Shown: positions 34,876-47,000 of the stretch, piece by piece | How positions within the stretch are numbered: position 1 is the stretch's first letter | Layout: every line of letters starts with the position of its first letter | Assembly: GCA_013399875.1 (NCBI GenBank) | Contig: VXAZ01006886.1 | Location: 2,307,288-2,371,287 of the forward strand | Direction: 5' to 3' | From: Gymnorhina tibicen | Taxonomy: Eukaryota > Chordata > Aves > Passeriformes > Artamidae | DNA: 64,000 nucleotides | Made by a program: the position numbers and the translations under genes | The notes under the pieces: generated by a model | Told to the model about the DNA's origin: nothing | Database searches by the model: none | The model's input: only the letters and a program-made list of their open reading frames with translations

Positions 34876-37849
34876 ATGCTGGACACAGGAGTTTTCCAGC
34901 TCTCCTTTTCCCAGGATGGAAGAGAGAAGCATGGACCTCTCTGCTGGGCTTGAGACTTTCAAGAGCCTTTCAGTCCTTTAAGTCTGACTGTGCTGTTGTG
35001 CCTAGCAGTCAAAAGGGAGATTAGAGACCAGGGGGAAGGGAACAGAGACCAGCCTGGAGGACAAGAGAAGTAAAATTGATGTTTCAACATCTCCAAAATC
35101 TCCTTTACTTCTGCCTTGACTAGTTAAATATTTTAGTAAGAATCTCTAAGGCAGTATCTGAAAGTCACAAGTTAGTGTTCTTTGTTCCAAAGGTCCACAA
35201 ATAAATTGTACCCAGTTCCCAAAGGTAGATCACTGCCTCAGAAATTTACTTGGACAAGAAAAGAGCACAAGATACTTCCAAGATTTCATGGTTATGATGT
35301 GAGAATATGACTTTCTGGAAATATTCTGCAGTGAGCATCCTATCACTTACAAAAAGTTTGTAGAAGGCACACAAAGAAAAGCGAGCAACAGAAGGAAAGT
35401 GAATTCATCCAGAGATGGGGCTGCAAATTCAGAATACGTTCAGTGAGCTCTGGAACAAGCATTGGAGCCAGCAGGGACTCCTGATATATTCCTCTAACAT
35501 TTCATCTTGTGCACAGAAGGGGTTCACGTAGAGCAACCATGTTGCTTGTGCTAATTCTGCTCCACCTGACCATCCCCCTTACACAGAAAACAGTTTAAAA
35601 GACAGCAAAGAAAGAATAAAAATGTAGTGTTGAGACATATGAGATGTTTAAAAACATACCTTTTTTATCATCAAGTGTACCAATTATTTAAGCTATGCAT
35701 TAGTGAACTTCAGGCATGTTTAAACAAAGTATTTGAAAGGATCTAAATAATTTTATCATATTTGCAGTACAAGTAGCATACGAAATTCCACACCAGCTTA
35801 ACAGCAAGTGATCAGGGCACAAAACAGCAGGTGAGATTTACATTAAAAAATACACAGGGCCATCCACCTAGCAATAATTTCTCAGCTCACTCATATACCC
35901 TGTTGCTGATTCTAAAAGGAAGAGCTGGGTGGAAATGGTGCTGTATGAACCTGGCCCTCAGGACAGCGCAGAACAGCCGTGCAGTGCCTCGCACATGGAC
36001 AGAAACACTGGGCTGTTTCAGCAGCACACCAGCAAGGAATATGGAACAGGAAATATGGAATATGGAATGCACTTGGGCCACTGCAGGGACTGGAGGCTTC
36101 TCTCCACCTTTACCATTAAGTTTGGTCTCTACCACACAAAAGAGATTGAAAAAGTGAAGGGCTTCAAGCACAGATGAAAGCAGTGCCAGTCAAAGGAGAG
36201 AGGAGGAAAGGAGTGAAGGTGAAGAGAGTGCCCTGCACGCAGGCACACGGGAGCAGAAGGGAGGGAGAGTCCTCTCATCATCTTTTCTTGTTTAGGTAAA
36301 CAATCCCACTAAAATGAATGTTGGGGAGGACAAGGCTGGCACGACCTCAGTGCTGAAGGGTGGCAAATAGGTCACAAAGCAGATCATGAAAAACTTTCCT
36401 TTAATCTTGGGTAAAGGTGAAGTGATATTACTCCAAAACATTAATTCTCTGCTGAGAATCAGAATACACACGGCCATAATTACTCCCAGCACTGTGAATT
36501 TCTGAGAGTTTCTAAAAGAATTCTTTGTCTGCTGCTAGAGACCATCAGCACAGGCCCAGGGACCTGCTCAGCCACAATGACCGTGCCTGTGTCACACGGG
36601 AAAACCCAAAATAGATAAAAAAGCAAAAACTAACACTTCCTCAAAATTTCATCTTAAAATAGTGCTTCTACGTCATTAAAAATGATAGAGATCAACTCCC
36701 AACTTTTTGAAGATGACCTCTCAGAGACCTTGCTACTTTTTACACAAGCTTAGAAAAGCTTTTTGATACAGCAGCCCTATAAATCTACATTAATATCCAA
36801 AACTTATGTTTCAAGACAGACAAAAATAAAAAAGCTTTTGCCTTCCACCACTTTCTGATTGAATTTGAATTAGTTTTCAATCAAAAACTGGATCATTTTC
36901 ATTCTTAAACAGCTGACGTGTTGAAAATTTCTGCCATTTCCTTTCAATTGTACCACAGCAGCTTTTCTATTCCCCTGAGTTTAACAATAAATGTGTGTCC
37001 TCCCACTGCCTCAGACCACCACTCCTGATGTAAAGAGAGGTGGATTGGTGCAGGCCGTGTTTTGTTTCTCCAATTTCACGTTAGGTCTGACAGGAGGAAA
37101 AACTGTACACTTGTCTTCCTATTGCAGACACTTTGTCCTTTTATCCCAAGGCCCAGATGCTTTTCATTAGATTATGCTTCTCCTGCAGCTCTGATCTCCC
37201 TTTACAAAAGGCAGACTGCTCCACTGTACAAGAATGTGAAAAAAAAATCCTGGAAAAGAGCCTCTAAAATATTCTATCTTCCTTCCCTACTTTTATTTTT
37301 ATATCTCCAATTCTTTCTGTACTTTGCCATAGGGTTGCTCATAAAATATCTGGACAAAAAGTAAACATTTTCAAATTAATTTCTCACACTGAAAAGTCCT
37401 TTTTCCTCAGACAACCCCAGGGCACTAATAGCATCTTTTTATATATTCCAGCTTGTCTTCCCTTCCATCCACTAAAAGTCTAGATCAAGGGTTCTTGGAC
37501 TCAGCTTGCACAATCTTATCATGCTGTTTTCTTAATTTAAATGCTTGTCTTCACAGAGTCTAATACTTCATCTGTTCATTGCAGGTCTCCTTAATTCACC
37601 GAGTTGATTAAACATTTAAAAAATATATATATTAATTATTCATGAGAGTCAGTTGTGTGTGTCCCCTGCCCCGATTCCAGCCCTGGAGAAATATAAACAG
37701 TCAGTATGGTTGATTAGTGCAATCACAAAGGCATATTCCTCTCTTCTTTTCCCTGCATCAGAATAATTGTGTTTAACTTCTCACTGGGTCGTATCAAAAT
37801 ATTTGTTCACTTCTGCACTGGTCTCCCCCGTGGCCATTGTACCTTCCCC

Positions 37850-38400
37850 ACTGCCCAGAAGCTGAGTCACTGTTGTCACCCCAGCCAGGCACACTGCTGA
37901 GCCCCTGAGCCGTGGTAACACACACCTTGCTCTGCCTTCTGAAACACGGGGGAGGGTGTGGTTACGTCAGGGCAGTGCAGCAAAACACCTTTTTCTGGCT
38001 GATACGCCTCCTTCCTGAACACCAGCAAGCAGGAGTTACTCAAAATGGATGGAGGCTCACAGAGAGAAACAGGAACATTGCCCAAGGCTGAGAAATGCCT
38101 TGGCACACGGCACGGACAGGAAGGGATGAGTTAAGGCCCAGGATGGAACCGGGACACCACTTTCTCCCACAGCCAGGTGTGGCAGGAGCAGTGGCCTCCA
38201 AGAGCAGGGCAGGTGGGAGCAGAGGAGTCATTCCTGAGCTGCCCCAGATGTGCAGTACTGCCAAAACCTGATAATTGCTATCCCTTAAAATCTGCTGCCC
38301 CAAGGGGCATCCTGTCACCCAAACACTGTGTGCACATCCTGGCTTTGGCTTCGGGCAGACTTTCAGTTGGGTAAAATATAATGCCTTACTCCCGGAGTAT
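37850..38400. other. GC-rich patch
   Basis: The largest of the GC-rich patches, with overlapping frames on both strands (for example the 154-codon minus frame at 38040-38504). No protein family or paired splice sites were recognised. Confidence 0.4.
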
Positions 38401-38834
38401 GATGAGGAGAGGGGAGGGCTGAGGAAAGACAGACAGCACCAAAGGTAATTCAGACCCAGAAACCCCCACAGTTTATCATCCAATTCCAGCACAGTTATAT
38501 TCAAGGAAATTTCAGCAAAATCAGTGGAGCTAAATTTAACCCAGTCACGTTGCTGAAAGGTGCAATCTGAGGAATGTTTCTGAAAATGGGTCTGGATGGG
38601 CTGACCTGTTTTCTGACATAACTGAGTGCACCATCAAATTGTAAGCCTGAAATACAGCTCCAGCAGAAATCAAAGGGAGTTTTGTTTCCAATGAAAGAAT
38701 ATTTCCCCCTCAAACCTTTAGCAGTGCTCTGTAAACTATGAGACATCTGACCAGCTGTTCAGCTGCTACAGCTCTGGCCATCAAATAGATCATGAAAGAG
38801 GGGTCGTTTTATGCTCTTCTGCTTTTTATTTCAG

Positions 38835-39054
38835 AGGTCTACAGTTCTGGGGTTTGCTTTGGAACAAAACACAAACTAAGTTACAAGCCATACAACCTCC
38901 CTCTTGGGAAGTGGCCTCATTTCCTCAGCAGAGGGAAAAGCAGAGGTAACAGAGAAGAGCAGCATTCCTGGAAACTTCCAAGGCCCTGCAGGAGACACAG
39001 CTCATGCCTCCAAAATTCCTCTTATCCCAGGACTGACTCCTGCAGTCCAGTCAG
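38835..39054 (+). other. Candidate exon, weak
   Basis: A pyrimidine-rich acceptor ends in TTTCAG at 38834. One frame then stays open to two possible donors, GAG/GTAACA after 38945 (111 bases) and CAG/GTAACA after 39054 (220 bases). The translated segment begins Val-Tyr-Ser-Ser-Gly-Val-Cys-Phe-Gly and resembles nothing I know. The donors lack the +5 G. It may be a decoy or a non-coding RNA exon. Confidence 0.12.
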
Positions 39055-39297
39055 GTAACATTGAATTCAACTTTAGTAATTGAAAATATGGTTCTATCTT
39101 CCTCCCACATAAGGGACCATAAAAAACTTGACCTTAAGATAGAAAACTTCAAATCATTTTATATCAGAATTTTCATCTCAGTGGTTTTTTCTTAATGAAA
39201 AGATTTATTTCCAGCAGAAACACAGTTTTAAAATATATTCTTGTACTTCTAAAATATTTCTTCCTTTTTTTCTTTTCTTTTTTTCAGTAAAAGATAA

Positions 39298-39305
39298 TGA
39301 CGTCA
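39298..39305. promoter_or_regulatory. Full consensus CRE (TGACGTCA)
   Basis: An exact eight-base CREB/ATF palindrome including CpG, in otherwise CpG-poor AT-rich DNA. The CpG would normally be lost by deamination if methylated and unselected. One exact match per 64 kb is expected by chance at roughly this order, so this is suggestive only. Confidence 0.3.
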
Positions 39306-39898
39306 GTTTAAGAAGCTGGATAGAAAAGAATTTCCTTTATACTAAAATTTCTTTTATTATTGCGTTGAATCCCCAGGTCAAGATGTCAAGTTGCCCTTTA
39401 GAGGCAGTAAGAGTCTCAAACAGCCACTTTGCAGCATTTGTAGTAATGTGCTCCCTCACCCTGCTGCCAGAATTTTTCTGGGATGGACACTTGTCAGGAC
39501 CACTGCACGCTACAGAACTTTCCATTAATGGCAAAATTAGCTTCTCCAGTGAGGTTCCAGGCACTATTACTGAATACTGATGTCATGTTTAAATAAGTCC
39601 TGTATTAAAGCAGTGAGTGGCTTTTGACTATTTCTAGACTTTGAGGTATTTTCATACTGCAACCATAGCTGCACTGTGAACACCTAATTAATATTTCTCT
39701 TCTGCTGCCACCTTCTCTCCTTTCTCCTCACCCCTTCCTGCTGCTGTAATTCCTTCCCAGCTGCTATCCCACCCAGCTCCCTCTGATTTGGAGCCATGAC
39801 CTGACAGAGGCAAGCTTTAAAAGCAGAGGTTGTATTTATTTTCATCAAGAGAAATCACAGCTACAAGTTTCAGTACCCACAGAGGCTTTTAACTGTGA

Positions 39899-39962
39899 CT
39901 TTTTATTAGAAGTGCTAAATTGGGAGTAATAAAAACTCCCAATTTAATAGTTTAATAAAAAG
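39899..39962. other. 64-nt near-perfect hairpin
   Basis: The outer ten bases pair CTTTTTATTA (39899-39908) with TAATAAAAAG (39953-39962). The inner twelve pair TAAATTGGGAGT (39916-39927) with ACTCCCAATTTA (39935-39946) around a 7-nt loop. Between them AA/TT, T-A and G-U pairs form with two mismatches and one bulged G, so the stem is nearly continuous over about 26 pairs. This is the size and shape of an animal pre-miRNA or of a very small inverted-repeat element. I match it to no known miRNA. Confidence 0.5.
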
Positions 39963-40677
39963 AGGAAGCTAAAAGCCAGCATGGCTGTGGAGGAGCAGCA
40001 GTGAGACTGGAGGTGCCAAATATTTGTGTTTTAAATGGCTTGGCTTTCTCCTGTGTTTTACGATTCTAAAGAAAGGCTCTCCAGTGAGCTGCTCTGGGCA
40101 CAGACAGGTTTCTGCTTATGAGCTGGAGAATGTGACTGTACTCCGCACTCAGACAAACACTGGGCTGCTCCTCGGATGCACTGTGACTACACAGGGGTGT
40201 CTTTTGCACAGCAACTGGGAGGAAAAAGTCCTGGCTGGGATTTTCTGATGCGTTCTGCAGGCAGACCTGGGGCTAGGCTCTTTGAAATAGTACAGGAATT
40301 ATCTACAAATAGGAGTTTCTGTCTCTTTGTAACACAAATGTTAAAAATCTGACCCTTGTTTCTTGTAAGAAATTTGGGGTTGTTTTTCAGAAATAAGGCA
40401 GGCTTCCAAAGTTGGTTTTGAACAGCAAGGGGTAACTATGAAAATTCAGTGAGAGTGCAACTGGAAGCTTCTACCCAAGTAGCCAAAAGTAACCCTTATC
40501 TCACCAACGTCACATAAAAAGGCCACACTGCCAGACCCCACTATTACCAGATCTCCCCAGATTGCTGCCTGGTAGTGAATTGTGCTTGCATTATTCTGTA
40601 ACACCATAAATATTACATGAGTTTAGTTTTATTTCCAATGTCAGAATTCAAGCTGGACTAGAACCAGTAATCCCAGC

Positions 40678-40827
40678 ATAAAAAACCAAAACAAACAAAC
40701 AAACACAAAACAAAAACTCCCCAAACAAAAAACACACAAAAAAAAAACCCACAAAAACCCCCCACCAAACCAAACAAGAAAAAAACCAGCTGAAAAAACA
40801 CCCTTCAACCCCTTCTTTTTTTTTTTT
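40678..40827. repeat. A/C-rich low-complexity tract plus T12
   Basis: About 135 bases of A runs with C interruptions, including (AAAC)n near 40689-40704, followed by a T12 run at 40816-40827. The Phe/Leu/Val-rich minus frame at 40648-40941 arises from this composition. Confidence 0.85.
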
Positions 40828-41768
40828 CTTTAAATAAAGCTGATGAGTCAGCTTTGTGGTCCGTATAAGCCCTAATATTGCAAGCATTAAACAACAATGT
40901 AAAAGTAATTTTTGAGAAGATCTGGTTTTGTCAGAAGTCATGCTGCACGTGCACAGCTACACATTCCAACTTCAGAAAAATCAGCAAAGGCCCAAGGAAA
41001 ATGTAATCCAAATGACAAAACACATTTCTATATAAAATGAACACACAGCTCTGCAACATTTATCTAAATAAGGACAATTCATCTCTTATTCTTGGGCATA
41101 AAGGAAGGATGGGCTTTAGCTAGATTGTGCCAGCTGTCCTTGTCAGTATTAGAGAGTGCTCTCAGTACACAATCCCTGCTTAAAAAAGATGCTTTAAATG
41201 TTACTTTTAATTATTTCCATATGCTAAAGCCAGGCTTTCTAGACTTCAGACAGTTGCCGTTCCCCATACTGTAAACTATAACTAAAGTTTTTAACCTTCC
41301 AAAGGTCCAGATGAAGCAGTCCTAAAATGTTATACAAGGAATTTTACAGGTTTATTAGCTGACTCCATTAAAAAGTGCTTATTACTGTGGGAGTACACAA
41401 AAGTTAACAGGCAGGAATTATTCAGAGCTCTCTCGCAGGCAGCATGAAGCACTATCAGCACATCAAAACAACAATCGCTGCTGGATGCCACCAGAAACTT
41501 AGAGGAAACTGTCAGGGGAGAAGGGAATTTTGAGGAAGACTAAACTAAGTGCACACGCCTTGCATCAGTCCCCGAGGGTCAGGGAGATCTGAGAGCAGAG
41601 GAATGAAAGGATGCAAACCCTCTGCTCAGGCAGCTCTGCTGCTGCCAGAGTTAGAAAATTCCCCTTCAGGGAATGAGCAACTCGGATGTGGTTACTGCTT
41701 CCAGGCACACTTTCTGCTTTAATTGTCAAAATCCTACAAGGCTCTGTTCCCAGCACTATCTCCAAAGA

Positions 41769-41800
41769 TGTGTGTGTGTACATATGTATATATATATGCA
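41769..41800. repeat. (TG)n/(TA)n microsatellite
   Basis: Alternating pyrimidine-purine TGTGTG followed by TATATA, about 32 bases. Likely polymorphic. Confidence 0.85.
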
Positions 41801-43895
41801 TATTTCTGTCACTTGATTCTTCCACACAAGAACATTCCCATCCAACCCTACTCTGAAAGCATTTGTTTCACCCATTTTTGTATTTGTCACTTGAGAAGTT
41901 TCTGTTTCCTCCTCTTCTAGCAACTGCTTGTCAGGAACCTATGTTAGTCCCTAACCTTGCTAACTCCCTCTTAGATGGCATCTCCTTGGGCAAGCAAGGC
42001 AGGCTGTATTTCAAAACATGCCATCTGCATTAGCAATTCCTACAAAAACAGAACAGGATCAACTGCTGCAATGAAGGAGGGAGCCCACATCAGTGGAAAT
42101 TTGGGGCTTACAGTTACTGAAAGAAGAAAATAGAATCAGTAACACTTCTTGTATTTGTTCCAGTGAGTTCCTTTCAAATCCACATAAAAGGGCATTACCC
42201 TGTTGCTTCTGTATTTTATAAAGCCTGATTTCTGAAAAGACTACAGTTGTTAAAATTATTTTACACAAATTCCCTAGTCACAGATATTTGATGTGTTTCA
42301 AGAAATTCTGGCGCTTCTCTTTTGATGAGTTTTGGTGTTCTTTGCTTGCTTCTGGGAAATCTTTGCATAAACGCTTTGGATTAGAGGACGAAGTTTTTTG
42401 ATAGCACAAAAGATAAAAGTTCTGTTTCAGTGGTAGATGAATAAAAATGGTTAGAGATCATATAAAGAAATATTAGTTTGTTGAAACAGATACTTTCTTA
42501 CTAAATTTTCATGAAAACTTTATCAGAAAAGGCTTCTGAAGTTCACGATTAAATTCAAACCTGCAGAATAAGAAGCTGTATTGTGCTCCCTGAATGACCA
42601 ACTTAACCTTAGATTTATACAGAATGAGAAAGCTCCCAAGGAAAAGGAAATCCATAATTTCTGGGTGAAGACACTCCCTGTGGCCCCAGACTCTGAGGTT
42701 TTGGCCCTTGCTCTCCCTCAGACAGACAATGGGAGCCTTCCAGACAGCAAGTGCTCTCTGCTTAAAACAAGAATGGCAGTGTCATCTTCAGTGTTTTGGA
42801 GCTTTTCCCTTGCACCAGATAATAGAGAACATTTTCAAGTTTCAAAGTATTTTCAAAGAGAAGTAAAGAATTTTTAAATATCTAAAATATTTTCTGAAGT
42901 CCTTTTTTTTGTGATTTCTAGAGCTGGTCAGCTGAAATTCTTTCACTGCTCTTGTCCATAGACACACACGCTACATACCCAGGTTCCTTTCCTCAATTAT
43001 CCTCATTCTTGGGGATGATTTTCCAGCTCTCAGTTTCTCATGCAGGTTGGCCTGACTCCCAAGAGGGTGTTGTTTCCTACTCTATCATATTTTACAAATC
43101 TTTCTCCACAGCCTGCAGTAAATGACAACTGATGGATTTCAATCTGTAAAATTTTGCAATCCTGGCAAGACTGTTTAATTGATTTGTGGTCATGGAGGAG
43201 ATGCCAGGTGGATCTGTCTGGAGGAGAAAAAATTTCCTGGTGCTGCAAAAATGTAAAAGATGGAAACACCAGGGACTGGTAATTCCACATCAATAAATTT
43301 CAAGGTCATCTAGAAGCGACAGTAGATAATTAAAGAGCATAACTGTACCACTGGCAACCTGATCTCAATTAAGTATTCCATCTTAAAACCATTGAAATTA
43401 AAAGGAGAATGAAAAATCTGTGTTTTAAAATCATACTTTCGAGGAATTTTTAAGGTCTAATCATGAGCTCTCCAAAAGGCCTGATTTTCCACCTCTGATC
43501 TCCTCTGTTATTTACAGCTTAGGCATTTCATTTATACACAACTACAACTCTCCCCACCCCTTCCCCCAGAGGAGTGCCTAGTATTTAAAACATGCATTAA
43601 AGGGCTGCTGATACGATGCTAAATCTATTTCCGTCCTTGTAAATACTGCTTTGCTCAGGGGAGTTGAAGCGTTTTGGAATCCAACTTTATTTGGCATTCC
43701 TATTTTGGAACAGGAATAGTCAAATGCCAGGCATAACATGTGAGCAGAGCAGGAGTTCCCTCCCAGTGCACACCATCAGTATCACACTGAGGAGGAGTCT
43801 CTCTGTGAATTGTCCTTCAGAAGCAATCGCTGCTGTTACCTTTGCCTCTCAAATACTAACAGCTTAGCGAGTGAGAGGCAGCACAATGTGCTCTG

Positions 43896-43908
43896 GAGAG
43901 AGAGAGAG
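43896..43908. repeat. Short (GA)n run
   Basis: About six GA units. It lies some 100 bases upstream of the candidate signal-peptide ATG at 44003, where a GAGA-type run could sit in a promoter or 5' leader. That link is speculative. Confidence 0.6.
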
Positions 43909-44002
43909 CCCTCACTCCCCTCAGAATATCTCTGAATGCCTTGCACAGCAAGAAAGTTTCAGAGCGGTAACTCAGTAATAAAGGTGGATCTATTTTACGG
44001 AA

Positions 44003-44095
44003 ATGTTTTATCATTCCATTGTGCCAAGAGCAAGTAAACTGCTGTTTCTTATCATTCTCCTCCTTTTGTGCCTTTTGGCACCTGCCAAAGAGCAG
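44003..44095 (+). other. Candidate first coding exon with signal peptide
   Basis: From an ATG with G at -3 the frame reads 31 codons and ends exactly at CAG/GTGAGC, a good splice donor in phase 0. The translation has a polar N-terminal part of twelve residues ending Arg-Ala-Ser-Lys. A hydrophobic core of Leu, Ile, Phe and Cys follows (residues 13-25). It ends Ala-Pro-Ala before Lys-Glu-Gln, which fits the AXA rule for signal peptidase. This is the layout of many first exons of secreted proteins. Against it, the hydrophobic core is encoded by a plain pyrimidine-rich run, which always reads as Leu/Phe/Ser. I cannot identify the protein, and no partner exon is certain. Confidence 0.18.
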
Positions 44096-47000
44096 GTGAG
44101 CTCTGAGCGAGCTCCCCGAGTTTCTTGGCTTTTACAGCTACCTCAACACTTCCTCCAGGCTGCTCCCTATGGAAGATTATCAGACTCAAAGCCTCTACTG
44201 GCTCTCTCTTCCCCTCAGAGTTTTCCAAACTGGTTTTCCATCTGCTCCTACATATTTTTCTGAACATTCCCATTCGTACTAAATATTGCCAGACACAAGG
44301 CAGTATTTTAAATGAAACAGCATGTGCAAATGCATGCACATATATTTTTAGCAGATTGCTTCTGTTTTTCCATGTAAATAACCAAGCAAAACAAAATTTA
44401 GGAAGAAAATTCAAATGCTGTTAATTAATTAAATAGAAACAGAATGTGATAACAGAAAAAGCTATTAGTGCTCTGGGAATGATCTCGTGAAATTGAAGAC
44501 AAGGTCAGAAATACACAGGTGCAGCTCAATAAGGATAAATGCAAAGCACTGCAGTGAGGCCTAAGCCACTTCAAAACCAACAAAAAACCCCAACAACAAC
44601 AAAGATATAAGAAAAATCCCCACAAAACATGATGGAGGAAAAATGCAAGAAGCACCAGTTTTCCAGATAAGGATATCAGAGTTTGGTAGATCACCAACTG
44701 AAATCAGCTTTATCATATCACTGCTCCAAACCAAACTAACATAAAGTGTCATGTAAGATACAGAGGCCATTCCTCTGTCCAGCCTGGCAGTGGCTCTGTT
44801 GGAATAGATCATCTGAGCACTGCACTGAAGGTTCACATCCACCACAGACTGACTGTAGGAGAACAGTAACAATGACCAAAGACCCAGTACGATGTCACAG
44901 AATCATAAGTCTATTGAAATTCTTAAGAAAAGGACTGAAATGGGACTGTGTGTTCTTTGAAAACACACATTCCTGTGGTTCTGAGTCTAAATCTGTATGT
45001 ACACGATACAGAGGGGAAGAGAAGGAGTTAATAAATTGTTTATCTTCTGTGGGCAAAAGAAAAAATAATGGTCTCAGCATTCAGCAAGAGAGATTTGGGC
45101 AAGGCACTAAGAAAACTTGTGCAGTGAGGACAGTGGAGAACTGTGATACATTGCTTTAGCACTGAAGGCTTTTGGAGAACATATTACAGGAACATTTATC
45201 AGGAAAAGCTTGGTAGAAGTTATCTTGCCTTGTGAAAAAGTACAAACTAGACGGTGTCTTGGGGGTTTTTCCAAGACAAACCTTCCCCATAATTTAATAT
45301 GATGTTTTCCAAAGCTGTCTATTTGTCTGCAAATTTCAACATTAACTCTCACCTGAGTCAGTCAGATTCATTTGTATTTTCTTCTTCACTTAAATCTTCT
45401 TTCAAAGCCCTGTGCCATGGTCACCCATCTTTAGGGCTGACTAGAAAGCTGTCTGGACACTGTAAATATTTGCTCTTCTCCAAGACTGAGCCCAGCACCT
45501 TCACAGGAATCCCAGCCTGTGTAGCACAGCGAGGAAGAACTTGTGACTGGAAAACCAATCAGATGGAAACCTTCCACTGAGACTGGATGCTGCACCTATT
45601 TCCTTGGAGTGTTAGCACAGCCATAATTCACAGCTATGTTCACTGGAGCTGTGTAAAGCTTCTTGACTGCTTTCAGGCTTTCATTACAGAACTGCAACCA
45701 CACAAAATTAATCAAATGTTTCAGCAGCCCAGAATGTTTTAGTACTAAGATTCTCTAATTAAATCTGGAGGGGAGAAACAAATGGATAAAGGAAAAGATT
45801 ATTTTAGGTAGGAATTAACCAAAATGTGACCTGATGCGTAACCACTTCAACCACTAGAACTTCTGTGTTTTATCAGCAAAATGTATTAGAAATAGGCTTG
45901 AACTAGAAACTGAAACACAAAATATCCAGTTTGAGAGGAGCTGGCATATAAAACTGAACCTGGATTTTCATTTTACAGTTGAAGCCTCTCTGTATTATAT
46001 GAAGCTACGGGCAAAACATATGAACTTTGCCAATTTCCCTACTTGCAGCCCAAATAAACGAACAAATAAATTCATTAATAATATATTTAAAATCACTATT
46101 TTCTAGTGACTCTATTTCTTCCACATTATTTATTTTCCTCCAAATTTCCTGGACAACATCCACTAGGACAGTTTTCAGGCCTTACATTTTCATTTGTATT
46201 CCCCAGATAATACAGACCCTCTCTAACAAGCCACGCACCCAAAATGCCAACTTGGCCATTCATTTATTGAGAGAACTGGAGGAACTTCAGCTCTCTGCTC
46301 ACATTCCTAATGTACCCAGTGAAAGAACTGGCTCTGAAAACAGAATCTCCTGAGATTTCCAAGTTTCACTGCAATACAAATAACTCATGACAGTCCAAAT
46401 CCACCAATCATGCACTCCTGCACAAGGAAGTTGGAGTCATAAATCCTCTCCACTTTTGCTCAGAAAGTTTGTTAGATTGCACTCGGTCTCATACATCACA
46501 TGCTGTCTGCTGAATTCAAGGGCACTTTCCAAGTGGACATGTTTAAGTAGGCCAAGGAACTCTTGGACAACATGATAAAGCTAAATTAATCAATTGCACA
46601 GGAACATTCCGACAGAAGGTAAGAAGAGAGCATGAGGTTTTGGGGTGTTCTAAAAATTAATATAAGGAAGCATATTTAGAACAAATGAAGGTATAAATGA
46701 TATCCCAACTTCCAAGCCTGGGTTTTGTTCTAACCCAGAGAATTAGCACGGTAACAGTACATGAGTTTTGGAATTCATAGACAGAGGGAGAGTGATGAAT
46801 CACCTGTTATAAAGCGCATTTGATCCGCATGTATAACTTCTGCTACGAGAAGTTGGAGATATGCAGATGTATCAAGTGAGAGTGCAATCTGGTGCCATGG
46901 TGTTGGGCACAAGAGGATACAGATTCACTAGGTCCTTCAGAATACTCAAACAGTGCAAGGAATTAGATTGGATACATTATTGGACTGTAGGATACGTGCA

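Larger units (their letters stand above)
33703..37849. other. Non-coding stretch with A-rich tract and hairpin
   Basis: AT-rich DNA. Holds the A-rich run at 34391-34434 and the fold-back at 34804-34875. The stretch 37540-37740, with ATTAATTATTCATGAG, may be a regulatory element. Nothing gene-like was recognised. Confidence 0.45.
38401..40677. other. Non-coding stretch with two notable elements
   Basis: Contains the weak candidate exon at 38835-39054, an open segment after a very strong acceptor at 39287, a full CRE at 39298-39305 and the hairpin at 39899-39962. The rest is ordinary AT-rich DNA. Confidence 0.4.
40828..44002. other. Non-coding stretch with simple repeats
   Basis: AT-rich DNA with the TG/TA run at 41769-41800 and a short GA run at 43896-43908. 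A pyrimidine-rich acceptor-like sequence precedes 43571. No gene was recognised up to the candidate exon at 44003. Confidence 0.45.

Noticed and set aside
40648..40941. Minus frame rich in Phe, Val, Leu and Cys
   Set aside because: It translates the A/C-rich low-complexity tract.
44510..44935. Possible internal and terminal CR1 remnants
   Set aside because: A short stretch near 44520-44550 (CTCAATAAGGATAAATGCAAAG) and CACAGAATCATA at 44895 resemble CR1, but the sequence between does not; too degraded to call without a repeat library.
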